A stretch of 64,000 bases of DNA from Caulobacteraceae bacterium (GCA_947441065.1 CANESI010000013.1:1-64000), one strand, 5' to 3'. Positions 41,967-52,383 are shown, counted from the stretch's first letter. Notes: generated by a model not told the origin, from the sequence alone. Program-made: numbers and translations.

Positions 41967-43399
41967 TGCGAGAACAGTCGCACAGTTTCATCTTGGATCA
42001 CGCCGAGTTCGTGTCCGACAGGCCGATGGACCGGCCTGTCGGCGCGCGACCCAACAGCCACCCGCATCATCAGAAGCGTCCGAGTGCACGCGATGGACCC
42101 GACCTTCACCAGAAGCTCCTATGGGTCAGCCTTGCGATCTTGGCGGCATTGGCCCTCATCCTATGGCCATCGGCGACACTGTCCTCGGTCCGCACAGGAC
42201 TATGGGTCCTCTTCTTGGTCGTTAGCGTCATAAGAGGCGTTGGCGTCTTCATATCTGCAACAGCGCAATCGGTGCCACCAAGTCCCCCCAAAACTGAGCG
42301 CTTACCAATCTACTCCATCATTGTGCCGCTCTACAAAGAAGCCAATATGGTCAAGCAGATGGTGCGAAACCTCAAGGCGCTGAAATATCCGCAAAAGGCC
42401 CTCAACGTGATCTTTGCCATTGAGGCAGACGATAGCGCAACGCTACGCGCCCTAAAGGACCAAAACCTTCCCTCTTGGATGCAGATCATCATTGCCCCAC
42501 CCGGCAGCCCTCAAACCAAGCCCAGAGCCTGCAACGTCGCACTGGATCAAGCCGTCGGCAGTTTGATTGTAATCTATGATGCCGAAGACCGGCCGCACCC
42601 TGATCAACTGATAGAGGCAGCCAACCGGTTTATGGCGGCAGATGATCAGTTGGCCTGCCTCCAAGCCCCCTTAAGGATTCTACCCGGCAAGGGGTTCTGG
42701 TGTCGGCAATTTGCCTTGGAATATGCCGCCCATTTCGAGACCTTCTTGCCCGCCCTGGCCAAGGTGGGCAGCGCCCTGCCCCTGGGCGGCACGAGTAATC
42801 ACCTTCGCGTGGAGGCTTTGCGACAACTGGGTGGATGGGACCCCTACAATGTCACCGAGGATGCTGACCTCGGCTTTCGCTTGGCGGGCGCTGGCTTTCG
42901 GACTGAAATGCTGACCCTCCCGACTTGGGAAACGCCCACCGCGCGGTTCAGCGTTTGGCTTCCGCAACGCTCCCGCTGGCTGAAGGGCTATATGCAGACC
43001 CTGATCGTCTGGACCAAAAGCCGCAGCGGACTAAGCCTCGCCGGTCAAGCCTCTCTGTGGCTCACCCTTGGGGTTTCAGTGCTTTCGGCGCTCATCCATG
43101 GACCGATAGCCCTGCTTCTTCTTGCTCAATCCATCCTCGCCATCTGCGGCTGGGCACCGTTTGTTTCGTCGACGGGTCTCGTCCTGATTGCGACGGCTTG
43201 GACCTCGGCCATCCTGTCGATGTCTGTCGGTGCCAAGCGCGCGGGGATTGATATTCGGGCAAGCGATCTGGCCTTGGCCGTCGCCTATTGGCCCCTAGCC
43301 ACCCTCGCGGCCGCCCGCGCCTTCTATCAGTTGCTGTTCAAGCCCTATTACTGGGACAAGACCCCACACAAACCAGAACCTTTACGAACCGCCCCCTGA
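41966..43399 (+). CDS. Membrane glycosyltransferase family 2 (cellulose-synthase-like)
   Basis: YSIIVPLYKEANMVKQMVRNLKAL; IYDAEDRP; TEDADLGFRL; QRSRWLKGYMQT (QxxRW). Confidence 0.92.
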   Translation: MREQSHSFILDHAEFVSDRPMDRPVGARPNSHPHHQKRPSARDGPDLHQKLLWVSLAILAALALILWPSATLSSVRTGLWVLFLVVSVIRGVGVFISATAQSVPPSPPKTERLPIYSIIVPLYKEANMVKQMVRNLKALKYPQKALNVIFAIEADDSATLRALKDQNLPSWMQIIIAPPGSPQTKPRACNVALDQAVGSLIVIYDAEDRPHPDQLIEAANRFMAADDQLACLQAPLRILPGKGFWCRQFALEYAAHFETFLPALAKVGSALPLGGTSNHLRVEALRQLGGWDPYNVTEDADLGFRLAGAGFRTEMLTLPTWETPTARFSVWLPQRSRWLKGYMQTLIVWTKSRSGLSLAGQASLWLTLGVSVLSALIHGPIALLLLAQSILAICGWAPFVSSTGLVLIATAWTSAILSMSVGAKRAGIDIRASDLALAVAYWPLATLAAARAFYQLLFKPYYWDKTPHKPEPLRTAP

Positions 43400-43415
43400 C
43401 CGCGTATCCAACGGC

Positions 43416-44351
43416 ATGAACGCTTCATCGCCCAAGGCCGCTCCGGCCATCGCCACCACGCCTCTGGTCATGCGTACCACCGCTTGGAAGGACTATGCCC
43501 TGCTCGACAGCGGCAACGGTCGCAAGCTGGAACGCTATGGCCGCTACAAGGTCGTGCGGCCAGAACCCCAGTGCCTGTGGTCACCAAGACTGTCTGAAGC
43601 CGTCTGGGCCAAGGCCGACGCCGTGTTCGATCCCACCGATGAGGATGAGGCCGGGCGCTGGCGCTTTTCGGGGCCAACGGTTGAGACCTGGCCCCTCAGC
43701 TGGGGTGATGTGAAGTTCCACGGTCGTTTCACCGCCTTTCGTCACCTCGCCTTCTTCCCAGAACAGGCCGCCAACTGGGCCTATCTCAACGACCGGGTCC
43801 GCGCCCGCGTGGCCAAGGGCGGCGAGCCCCCCAAGATCTTGAACCTGTTTGGCTATACCGGTGTTGCCAGTCTGGTCTGCGCCGCCGCCGGGGCCAGCGT
43901 GACCCATGTCGACGCCTCCAAAAAGGCCATTGGTTGGGCAAGAGACAATGCGACCCTATCGGACCTGACCGACCGCCCAATCCGCTGGATCTGTGAAGAT
44001 GCGCGCAAATATGTCCAGCGTGAGGTTCGGCGCGGCACGCGCTATGACGGGATCATCCTTGATCCGCCCAAATATGGCCGGGGGCCAACCGGCGAAGTGT
44101 GGCGCCTCTTTGAGGACCTGCCTGAACTTCTTAAGCTATGCACCGAACTTCTTTCGGATAATGCCGATTTTCTGATCCTCAATGCCTATGCAGAGCGGAT
44201 CAGTGGCCTGTCCTTGGCCGGACTGATGGCCGACAATATGGCCGGTCGCGGCGGCGAGATTGATTGGGGCGAATTGGCCCTGATGGAGGATCAAAGCCAG
44301 CGCGGCGTGGGTCTGTCCTTCTTCTCACGCTGGGGCGCTGGGGCCCAATGA
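43416..44351 (+). CDS. Class I SAM-dependent (RlmI-like) methyltransferase
   Basis: ILNLFGYTGVASLVCAAAGASVTHVDASKKAIGWARDNA; IILDPPKYGRGP. Confidence 0.88.
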   Translation: MNASSPKAAPAIATTPLVMRTTAWKDYALLDSGNGRKLERYGRYKVVRPEPQCLWSPRLSEAVWAKADAVFDPTDEDEAGRWRFSGPTVETWPLSWGDVKFHGRFTAFRHLAFFPEQAANWAYLNDRVRARVAKGGEPPKILNLFGYTGVASLVCAAAGASVTHVDASKKAIGWARDNATLSDLTDRPIRWICEDARKYVQREVRRGTRYDGIILDPPKYGRGPTGEVWRLFEDLPELLKLCTELLSDNADFLILNAYAERISGLSLAGLMADNMAGRGGEIDWGELALMEDQSQRGVGLSFFSRWGAGAQ

Positions 44352-45139
44352 CCAGTCGCACCATCACCTCCCTGACCAATCCGACCGTCAAGGCTGTTCG
44401 CGGCCTGCACCTGCGCAAGGAGCGGGAGGATAGCGGCCTGTTCCTGGCTGAGGGCTTGAAGATCATTACCGAGGCGGTCGATCTCGGCCACGCCCCCAAG
44501 ATCCTGCTCCATGGCGCGGAGGCTGCGGGCCATCCGGTGTTTCGCCGCGCTGCGGCTGCCGCCCGTGCCGCTGGCGGTGAGGTGATCGAGGTCAATCGCG
44601 ACATCCTCGAAAAGGTCTCGCGGCGCGACAATCCTCAGGCCGTGGTTGGCGTTTTTGAACAGGTCTACACCCCCTTATCGGATATCCAGCCCCACGAGGC
44701 TGCCTGCTGGGTTGGGCTGCAGGCCGTGCGCGATCCGGGCAATCTGGGAACCATCGTGCGCACCGCCGACGCGGCAGGCTGCGGCGGTGTGATCTTGGTC
44801 GGAGACTGTACCGACCCCTATTCGGTCGAAGCGGTTCGCGCGACCATGGGCTCGATCTTTGCCGTCAAGATCGCAAAGGCCACGATCGAACAGTTCATCG
44901 ACTGGCGCAAGGATTGGCCGGGGTCAGTCGTCGGGACCTTGCTGAGCGCCACCCATGACTATCGCGCCGCACCCTATCAAAGACCGACCCTGATCCTGAT
45001 GGGCAACGAACAGGCGGGCCTACCGCCTGAACTGGAAGCGGTTTGCGATATTGCGGTGAAGATCCCTATGAGAGGGCGGGCTGACAGCTTGAACCTCTCG
45101 GTGGCTACGGGGATCATGATCTACGCCGCAACGGAGTAA
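44348..45139 (+). CDS. SpoU/TrmH-family RNA 2'-O-methyltransferase
   Basis: LQAVRDPGNLGTIVRTADAAGCGGVILVGDCTDPY; LILMGNEQAGL; SLNLSVATGIMIY. Confidence 0.93.
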   Translation: MTSRTITSLTNPTVKAVRGLHLRKEREDSGLFLAEGLKIITEAVDLGHAPKILLHGAEAAGHPVFRRAAAAARAAGGEVIEVNRDILEKVSRRDNPQAVVGVFEQVYTPLSDIQPHEAACWVGLQAVRDPGNLGTIVRTADAAGCGGVILVGDCTDPYSVEAVRATMGSIFAVKIAKATIEQFIDWRKDWPGSVVGTLLSATHDYRAAPYQRPTLILMGNEQAGLPPELEAVCDIAVKIPMRGRADSLNLSVATGIMIYAATE

Positions 45140-45143
45140 CACC

Positions 45144-45680
45144 CTCGTCCTTCGACAGGCTCAGGCTGAGAAAGTTGAACCATAGCCCCCAATCCCGTGT
45201 TCCCCGCGAAGGCGGGGACCCAGAAGCGTCTAGAACGGACCGCTGGTTGGCCCTCATCTGGATCCCCGCCTTCGCGGGGAACGCGGTGGCGAGGGTGTGG
45301 AATATGAGGAGGACTGCAATAGCGTGTATCTCTCACCCTTCCTCATGATGAGCCCGCCGAAGCACGAGGAAGTGGCAAGCCCCCAGATCCCGCGTTCCCC
45401 GCGAAGGCGGGGACCCAGAAGCGTCTAGAACGAACCGATCGTTGGCCCTCATCTGGATTCCCGCCTTCGCGGGGAACGCGGTGGAGAGGGTGTGGGATAT
45501 GCTCATCCTTGGACCGGGGTAAGTTTGAGAGCGATTAAACACCGCGTCATTGCGAGCGCAGCGAAGCAACAATATTCAAAATCCCGCGTTCCCCGCGCAG
45601 GCGGGGACCCAGAAGCGTCTAGAACGGACCGCTGAACGGCCCTCATCTGGATCCCCGCCTTCGCGGGGAACACGGTGAAG
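45144..45680. repeat. Intergenic palindromic repeat cluster 4 (RNA methyltransferase/hrpB gap), with three near-identical units of about 94 bp
   Basis: CCCG(T/C)GTTCCCCGCG(A/C)AGGCGGGGACCCAGAAGCGTCTAGAACG...GGCCCTCATCTGGAT(C/T)CCCGCCTTCGCGGGGAACRCGG at about 45194-45287, 45389-45482 and 45583-45676. Confidence 0.9.
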
Positions 45681-45692
45681 AATGAGCGCCCC

Positions 45693-48143
45693 TCACGTCC
45701 CCCTCGGTTTGGCCCTCGTTGTTGGCGCGGCGTTGGCGGGGTCTTCGGGCCAAGCGTGGCGGGGATAGCGGCCTCTCATATCTGAGCGCACCTCTTTCCA
45801 CGATCCGCGCCAAAATCCGGGCAGGTCCTTGGTGACTTGGATGGGACGGTGGGCCGGGGACAAGAGCGCCAAGGTCAAGGGCACCCTCCCCTCGGCCAGC
45901 ATCGGATGAACACCGAGGCCATAGAGCTCCTGCACCCGCACCTGCGCCCTTGGCCCGCCATCAGCCCCATAGTCGATGGTCATCCGGGAACCCGTCGGGG
46001 CGATGCAATGGGTCGGAGCCAACAGATCAAGCCTGCGGTGCTGGTCCCACGGGACAAGGGTTTTAAGGGCAGCCTCCAGCGCCCCATCGCGCACCTCCGC
46101 CAAGGCACTGCGCCCAGCCAGCAAAGGCAAGAGCCACTCCTCCATGCGCGAAAGCAGGGCTAGGTCCGACAGATCCGGCCAAACCGCCCCGTCTAAATCG
46201 CGCAGGAACGCGACACGGCCCCTAAGCCCCGCCGCAGCCTCCCCCCAGCCCAAACCGGACAGCCCCTCGTCAGACACCTGCGCCAGCAGGGCCTTAGAGA
46301 TCATGGCAGGTTCCGGCCTGTCGATCGCGCGCTCTTCCAGCACGATCTTGCCTAGCCGCTTGAGGCGCACAGCCTTGAGGCGCCCCTGCGGATTGGGCTG
46401 TAAGCGATCTTCGGTGACAATCTGGTCGGCAAAGGCGGCCATAACCCGGGCCTGATCCAGAGGCGCGGCCAGCAAGATCCGGTCCTTGGCCTCACCACTG
46501 CCCAGCTCGCCAATGGCAAGCCAGGTCTCCAGCGCCAGCATGTCGGTGGGGTCAAGATAGGCCCCTCTGCCGCTGACCAACTGATATTCTCCAGCAGGAC
46601 CCCGCGCCTTGGCCAGCCGCTCGGGAAAGGCCAAGGCAAGAAGCTGTGCCTCATCGAGCGGCTCGCCCTTGGACTTGGTGCCTCCTGCCGCCTTGGCCCA
46701 GCGGGCCGCGAGGGTGCGGGCGTCGCGCCCTCTTGGCGTTTCATCCCGTGCCGAACGCTGCAGACGGGAGGCCAGATCGGTGCTGGTCCCGCCAAGGCCG
46801 CGCTCGGTCAAGGTCGCGGCGATCTGAGCCGCCCGCAGCCCCGCCCCGCTTTGCGCGCCCCGAAGCACCATATGGGCCAGTCTTGGCGGCAGGGGCATGG
46901 TGGTCAGCGCCTCGCCGTGGGCGGTCAAGGCTCCCTTGTCATCCAAGGCCCCAAGCCGCGACAGTAGACCTCGCGCCTCAGAAAGCGCCGCTGCCGGTGG
47001 ACGATCCAAAAAGGCTAGGTCATCAGCCGATTGCGCGCCCCAACGCGCCAAGTCTAGCGCCAGTCCCGAAAGGTCGCTGTCGAGGATCTCAGGTCGCGCA
47101 AAGGCGGGCAAGGATCGGGTTTCGGCCTCGTCCCAGAGTCGATAGGCAATGCCCGGTTCGGTTCGCCCGGCCCGGCCTCGGCGCTGATCGGCACCGGCAC
47201 GGCTAACCCGCACGGTCTCCAGCCGGGTAAGGCCGCTGGAGGGATCAAAACGCGGTACCCGCGACTGTCCACAGTCCAGCACCATACGCACGCCTTCGAT
47301 GGTCAGGCTGGTCTCGGCGATGGAGGTGGCCAGCACCACCTTGCGCCGCCCATTGGGCGCTGCCGCAACGGCCTGATCCTGCGCCTTCAGGTCCAAGGCT
47401 CCATAGAGCGGCGCTATAACGACATTGGATGGTAGGCCCGCATCAAGCAGCATCCGCTCGACCCGGCGGATCTCGCCCTGCCCCGGCAAGAAGACCAACA
47501 GACTTCCGGGTTGCTCGCCCAGCACCTTGCGCACGGCCCTTGCTGCCTGCTCTTCCAAGCGCCGAGCAGGATCGCGACCGAGATAGATTGTCTCGACCGG
47601 AAACTGCCGACCTTGGCTTTCAATGATGGGGGCATCGCCCAAGAGGCTGGCCACCCGCGCCCCGTCCAAGGTCGCCGACATGACCAGAAGCCTCAGATCA
47701 TCGCGCAACAGCAGTTGGGCATCGCGCGCCAAGGCAAGGCCCAGATCCGCATCCAGACTGCGCTCGTGGAACTCGTCGAACAGGACTGCACCAACACCTT
47801 CAAGTCCCGGATCCTCGAGGATCATGCGGCTGAAGACGCCCTCCGTGACCACCTCGATGCGGGTCTTAGGGCCGATTTTGGATTGGAGCCGCACGCGCAG
47901 GCCGACCGTCTCGCCAACCGCCTCCCCCAAGGTCTGGGCCATTCGTGCCGCCGCCGCCCGCGCCGCCAGACGCCGGGGCTCCAGCATGATGATCTTACCG
48001 CCCTTGAGCCAAGGCTCATCCAAGAGCGCCAGCGGAACCCGCGTGGTCTTACCCGCCCCCGGCGCTGCCACAAGCACGGCGCAGCTCTGCCCGGCTAACG
48101 CAGACTTAAGGTCAGGAATGATGGCTTCGATCGGCAGACTCAT
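45693..48143 (-). CDS. hrpB: ATP-dependent helicase HrpB
   Basis: VLVAAPGAGKTTRVPLALLDEPW; LFDEFHERSLDADLGLAL; ATSIAETSLTIEGVRMVLDCG. Confidence 0.95.
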   Translation of the reverse strand: MSLPIEAIIPDLKSALAGQSCAVLVAAPGAGKTTRVPLALLDEPWLKGGKIIMLEPRRLAARAAAARMAQTLGEAVGETVGLRVRLQSKIGPKTRIEVVTEGVFSRMILEDPGLEGVGAVLFDEFHERSLDADLGLALARDAQLLLRDDLRLLVMSATLDGARVASLLGDAPIIESQGRQFPVETIYLGRDPARRLEEQAARAVRKVLGEQPGSLLVFLPGQGEIRRVERMLLDAGLPSNVVIAPLYGALDLKAQDQAVAAAPNGRRKVVLATSIAETSLTIEGVRMVLDCGQSRVPRFDPSSGLTRLETVRVSRAGADQRRGRAGRTEPGIAYRLWDEAETRSLPAFARPEILDSDLSGLALDLARWGAQSADDLAFLDRPPAAALSEARGLLSRLGALDDKGALTAHGEALTTMPLPPRLAHMVLRGAQSGAGLRAAQIAATLTERGLGGTSTDLASRLQRSARDETPRGRDARTLAARWAKAAGGTKSKGEPLDEAQLLALAFPERLAKARGPAGEYQLVSGRGAYLDPTDMLALETWLAIGELGSGEAKDRILLAAPLDQARVMAAFADQIVTEDRLQPNPQGRLKAVRLKRLGKIVLEERAIDRPEPAMISKALLAQVSDEGLSGLGWGEAAAGLRGRVAFLRDLDGAVWPDLSDLALLSRMEEWLLPLLAGRSALAEVRDGALEAALKTLVPWDQHRRLDLLAPTHCIAPTGSRMTIDYGADGGPRAQVRVQELYGLGVHPMLAEGRVPLTLALLSPAHRPIQVTKDLPGFWRGSWKEVRSDMRGRYPRHAWPEDPANAAPTTRAKPRGT

Positions 48144-48347
48144 GAACTAGGGCTTACCTCAACCGGGACCCGTGCGTCACCTCTGCTCGAAACAAGGCCA
48201 TAAGGACGCTGAAATAGAGTCAATAGCCCCTTCAAAACCCCCAGACCTTGCGAATGGATTGCATCATCGCGATAGGCTGACTAACGTCGCGACAATCAAA
48301 TCACGCGAAGATCGGTACGGTCGACGCGCTCAAGGGGGCTTCAACCT

Positions 48348-49910
48348 ATGGCGGACGGCACCGCACCCAGCGGACACAGACTGCTGATCAAGAAATCCAT
48401 TGATCAGATTCAGCGCGAGGCCCAAGGCAACGCGCTTAAACGCACACTTGGATCGGTCAATCTCGTCTTCCTTGGTATCGGTGCCATCATTGGCGCCGGC
48501 ATCTATGTGATGACCGGAAATGCGGCGGCCAATTTTGCCGGACCAGCCGTCTTGCTGTCCTTCGTCATCGCCGGCCTCGCCTGCGCCTTTGCGGGCCTGT
48601 GCTATGCCGAGTTGGCCTCAACCATGCCCGTCGCGGGATCGGCCTATACCTACGCCTACACCACCTTGGGCGAAGTCTTCGCCTGGACCATGGGCTGGCT
48701 GCTGGTGTTGGAATATGGCGTCGCCGCAGCGACCGTGGCGGCAGGCTGGACCGGTTATGCGACAAGTCTTCTCAAGGATCTGGGGATCATTATCCCACCG
48801 CAATATGCCAGTTCGTTCATTCAGTCGGTTGCAGGTCCAGACGGGGCCTTGAGCTTCGTCACCACCGGTAACTTCAACCTTGTGGGCGCTTTCGGTATCT
48901 TGGTCGTCACCGGCCTGCTGGTGCTTGGCGTCTCGGAATCAGCCAATGTCAACAATGTCATCGTCATTGTGAAGGTCGGCATTCTGCTGCTCTTCATTGG
49001 CTTTGGTATTTTCTACATCAACACCGACAACTGGCATCCGTTCATCCCAGAAAATAACGGCAACTTTGGCGGATACGGGGTCAGCGGCGTCTTCCGCGCC
49101 GCATCAGTGATCTTCTTCGCCTATGTCGGCTTCGAAGCCGTTTCGACCGCAGCGGCAGAAGCCATCAACCCACAAAAGGACGTGCCGGTTGGTATCTTGG
49201 GCTCGCTGGTCATCTGCACCCTCATCTATATGGCCGTGGCTGCGGTCCTGACCGGCGTGGTGCCCTATTCCAAGCTTGGTGTGCCTGAGCCCATCGCCGT
49301 GGCCGTTGACGCCATGAACCTTCCTTGGTTCGCAAAGCTGATCAAGATCGGGGCCATTGCTGGTCTGTCATCGGTGATGCTGATCCTCACCTACGGTCAA
49401 ACACGCGTCTTCTTCGCCATGGCCCGGGACGGCTTGCTGCCCAAGGTGTTCGCCACCTTGCACACCAAGTACCGCACGCCTTGGATTGGCACCCTGCTTC
49501 TCGGCGGCGCTATCGCAACGGCTGCGGCCATCCTGCCCATCAGCATCTTGGGCGATCTGGTCAGCCTCGGCACCGCCACTGCCTTTGGTATTGTCTGCCT
49601 CAGCGTCATGTATCTGCGCAGCACAAGACCGGATCTGGAGCGCCCCTTCCGCGTTCCGGGCGGCGGCATCTGGATCAAAGGCGCTTGGATTGGCTTGGTT
49701 CCGGTTCTCGGCATCTTCTTCTGCCTCGTGATGGTGACACCTTTGGTGATAGACATTGTCATCAAGGCAAGCTCCGGCGATCCAATCCCAGCGATCCTGC
49801 TGCTCAGCTATGCCGCAGTTGGGGCCACCATCTATATTTTCTATGGCTACAAGAACTCGCGCTTAGCCAAGGGGCTCGATGTTCTCGACGTGGGTCCAGA
49901 CGCCCAATAG
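48348..49910 (+). CDS. APC-superfamily amino acid permease
   Basis: LGIGAIIGAGIYVMTGNAAANFAGPAVLLSFVIAGLACAFAGLCYAELASTMPVAGSAYTY; about 12 TM segments. Confidence 0.93.
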   Translation: MADGTAPSGHRLLIKKSIDQIQREAQGNALKRTLGSVNLVFLGIGAIIGAGIYVMTGNAAANFAGPAVLLSFVIAGLACAFAGLCYAELASTMPVAGSAYTYAYTTLGEVFAWTMGWLLVLEYGVAAATVAAGWTGYATSLLKDLGIIIPPQYASSFIQSVAGPDGALSFVTTGNFNLVGAFGILVVTGLLVLGVSESANVNNVIVIVKVGILLLFIGFGIFYINTDNWHPFIPENNGNFGGYGVSGVFRAASVIFFAYVGFEAVSTAAAEAINPQKDVPVGILGSLVICTLIYMAVAAVLTGVVPYSKLGVPEPIAVAVDAMNLPWFAKLIKIGAIAGLSSVMLILTYGQTRVFFAMARDGLLPKVFATLHTKYRTPWIGTLLLGGAIATAAAILPISILGDLVSLGTATAFGIVCLSVMYLRSTRPDLERPFRVPGGGIWIKGAWIGLVPVLGIFFCLVMVTPLVIDIVIKASSGDPIPAILLLSYAAVGATIYIFYGYKNSRLAKGLDVLDVGPDAQ

Positions 49911-50046
49911 TCGACGATCAAACCAACGATCCATGGGGCTCGCTATCGAAAGATGGCGGGCCCTTTTGGTTTTTCGGCCCTACCCCCTTTTGTTACGGAC
50001 CAGAAAGTCCGATCATGGGATCGTAACGAGACGAGGAGCGACCATC

Positions 50047-50721
50047 TTGGACAACGCAACCCCTGCTGCCCCCCCTGCCATCGGTGCGGTCATCGCGCCG
50101 GTCACACCGCTGCAGCAGAACTGCACCATCGTCTGGTGCAACAAGACCAAGAAGGCGGCGATTATCGATCCGGGCGGCGAGATGCCCCGCCTGCTTAAGG
50201 CCATAGCCGACCAAGGCCTAACCCTCGAAAAGATCTGGATCACCCATGGGCATCTTGACCATGCCGGAGCCGCGGCGGCGCTGCAGGCCGCGACAGGCGT
50301 GCCCATCGAAGGTCCTCACCCTGACGACCAGTTCTGGATCGATGACATTCCCGAAAGCGGCGCCAAATACGGCCTTGTCGGCGCCCAGAGCTTTACGCCT
50401 GACCGTTGGCTGCACGACGGCGATGTGGTTACGCTTGGCGAGACCCAGTTCGAGGTTCTGCACTGCCCCGGCCACACCCCCGGCCATGTGGTGTTCTTCC
50501 ACCGGGAGTCGCGCTTTGCTCAGGTCGGTGACGTCTTGTTCAAGGGCTCGATTGGGCGGTCTGATTTCCCGAAGGGCAATTACAACCAACTGATCGAGTC
50601 GATCACGACCAAGCTCTGGCCCCTCGGAAACGACGTCCAGTTTGTGCCCGGCCACGGACCCATGTCGACCTTCGGGGCGGAACGCAAGACCAACCCCTTT
50701 GTCGGTGATTTTGCGGTTTAA
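50047..50721 (+). CDS. MBL-fold metallo-hydrolase (YcbL/glyoxalase II-like); TTG start likely
   Basis: ITHGHLDHAGAA; CPGHTPGHVVF; FVPGHGPMSTFGAERKTNPF. Confidence 0.9.
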   Translation: MDNATPAAPPAIGAVIAPVTPLQQNCTIVWCNKTKKAAIIDPGGEMPRLLKAIADQGLTLEKIWITHGHLDHAGAAAALQAATGVPIEGPHPDDQFWIDDIPESGAKYGLVGAQSFTPDRWLHDGDVVTLGETQFEVLHCPGHTPGHVVFFHRESRFAQVGDVLFKGSIGRSDFPKGNYNQLIESITTKLWPLGNDVQFVPGHGPMSTFGAERKTNPFVGDFAV

Positions 50722-50814
50722 TAACGATACGGCCGCCGGATTGATGCTGGCAGGACGTTAGACCAAGACGAACCTTAGGGTTCGCACCCACTTTCGTTCC
50801 TGTTTGGATTGCTC

Positions 50815-52383
50815 ATGGCCTTGAACCCGATCGCCCAGCGCCTGCTGAAACTTCCCCGCCCGATCCTCATCGGTCTCGCGGTTGTCGGCAGTCTTCTGCT
50901 GCTGATGGGCGGCTGTCAGTTGCTCAAGCCCAAGCCAAAGGTTGACCCTTACCGGTTCGCAGCCATCGAGCGCGGCGACGTGACCAAGACCGTGTCCGCC
51001 TCGGGCAACGTCCAAGCCCTTGTCACCGTCCAGGTCGGCTCGCAGCTGTCGGGTCTGGTGTCGCAGGTTCTGGTCGACTTCAATAGTCCGGTCTCCAAGG
51101 GCGATGTCTTGGCCGTCATTGATGCCAAGACCTATGCCAGCCGGGTCAATCAAGGCACGGCTGACCTTGGGGCTGTGACCGCCGCTCTGGCCCAACAACG
51201 CGCCGCCCTCGAACAGGCCAAGGCCCAGAACGAGGTCGATCAAGCCGCCTATCGCCGCGTCAAATCTCTGGCTGATCAGGGCTTTGCCTCAGGACAGGCG
51301 CTCGATCAAGCGACAGCCGCGGTGAAACGCTCAGAGGCTGGCGTCGCCCTCGCCCGCGCTCAGATCGCCGCCCAGAGCGCGCGTGTGGCGCAGTCCAAGG
51401 CCGGTCTTGAGGCCAGCCGCTATGATCTTGGCCGCACACAGATCCTCTCGCCCATCGACGGCGTGGTCGTCGACCGTAAGATCGATCCCGGCCAGACCGT
51501 CGCGGCCAGCTTCCAGGCCCCCGTGCTGTTCCAAATCGCGCAGGACCTCTCCAAGCTGCAGGTCAAGATCATGGTCGATGAGGCTGACATCGGACAGATC
51601 CGCGAGGGCCAGACGGTGAAGTTTACGGTCGACGCCTATCCCGATGAAACCTTCCAAGGCGCAGTCACTCAGGTGCGCAAACAGCCAGAGACCCAGCAAA
51701 ATGTCGTGGCCTATGCTGTGATTGCCGAGGCTGAGAATAAGGGTGGACGCCTACTGCCCGGCATGACCGCCAATGCCGATGTGGTGATTGACGAACGTCC
51801 AAACGTCTTAAAGGTGCCCGCTGCGGCCCTGCGCTTTAAACCCGCCGATATGCAGAGTCCGACGGTTGTTAGCGGTCCTCCCGGAGGCGGTGGTGGTGGT
51901 GGCGGTCGGCCTCAAGCGGCGGGCAACGCAGGCGCGCGAAACGGCGGCGGGCGACTGCTTGAACAATTGGACCTGACCCGTGATCAGCAAGCCAAGGCCA
52001 AGCCGATCTTCGAAGAGATGCGCGCCAAGATGATGACGGCGGGCCAAGACCCCAAGGCTCGCCGCGCGGCCCGCGATGAGGCCTTCGCCAAGCTCACACC
52101 CCTGCTCAAGCCTGAGCAACGTGCGCGCCTGACCGCGATGCAAGGCCAGTTCGGTGGTCGCGGTGGCCCTCAAGCCGGAAAGACCCCCGGTGTGGTCTGG
52201 ATCCTCAAGGACAAGAAGCCTTGGCCCGTGTCCGTACGCGTCGGGGCTTCGGACGGCTCGTTCAGCGAGATTGAAGGCGATATCAAGCCCGGCGATCAGG
52301 TGATCATTGGCGGTGGCCCCAAACCCTTGCCGACCATGAGATCGCCCTTCGGCGGCGGGTCCACCGCACGTCCTCGCACCTAG
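50815..52383 (+). CDS. MacA/HlyD-type periplasmic adaptor with inserted Gly-rich and LTxxQ (Spy/CpxP-like) segment
   Basis: RGDVTKTVSASGNVQALVTVQVGSQLSGLVSQVLVDFNSPVSKGDVLAVID; insertion PPGGGGGGGGRPQ...LDLTRDQQAKAKPIFEEMRAKM...LLKPEQRARLTAMQ before the final barrel. Confidence 0.9.
   Translation: MALNPIAQRLLKLPRPILIGLAVVGSLLLLMGGCQLLKPKPKVDPYRFAAIERGDVTKTVSASGNVQALVTVQVGSQLSGLVSQVLVDFNSPVSKGDVLAVIDAKTYASRVNQGTADLGAVTAALAQQRAALEQAKAQNEVDQAAYRRVKSLADQGFASGQALDQATAAVKRSEAGVALARAQIAAQSARVAQSKAGLEASRYDLGRTQILSPIDGVVVDRKIDPGQTVAASFQAPVLFQIAQDLSKLQVKIMVDEADIGQIREGQTVKFTVDAYPDETFQGAVTQVRKQPETQQNVVAYAVIAEAENKGGRLLPGMTANADVVIDERPNVLKVPAAALRFKPADMQSPTVVSGPPGGGGGGGGRPQAAGNAGARNGGGRLLEQLDLTRDQQAKAKPIFEEMRAKMMTAGQDPKARRAARDEAFAKLTPLLKPEQRARLTAMQGQFGGRGGPQAGKTPGVVWILKDKKPWPVSVRVGASDGSFSEIEGDIKPGDQVIIGGGPKPLPTMRSPFGGGSTARPRT

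Noticed and set aside
45194-45676. CRISPR array
   Set aside because: Units are long internal inverted repeats with mixed families between them; no short direct repeats with uniform spacers and no cas genes
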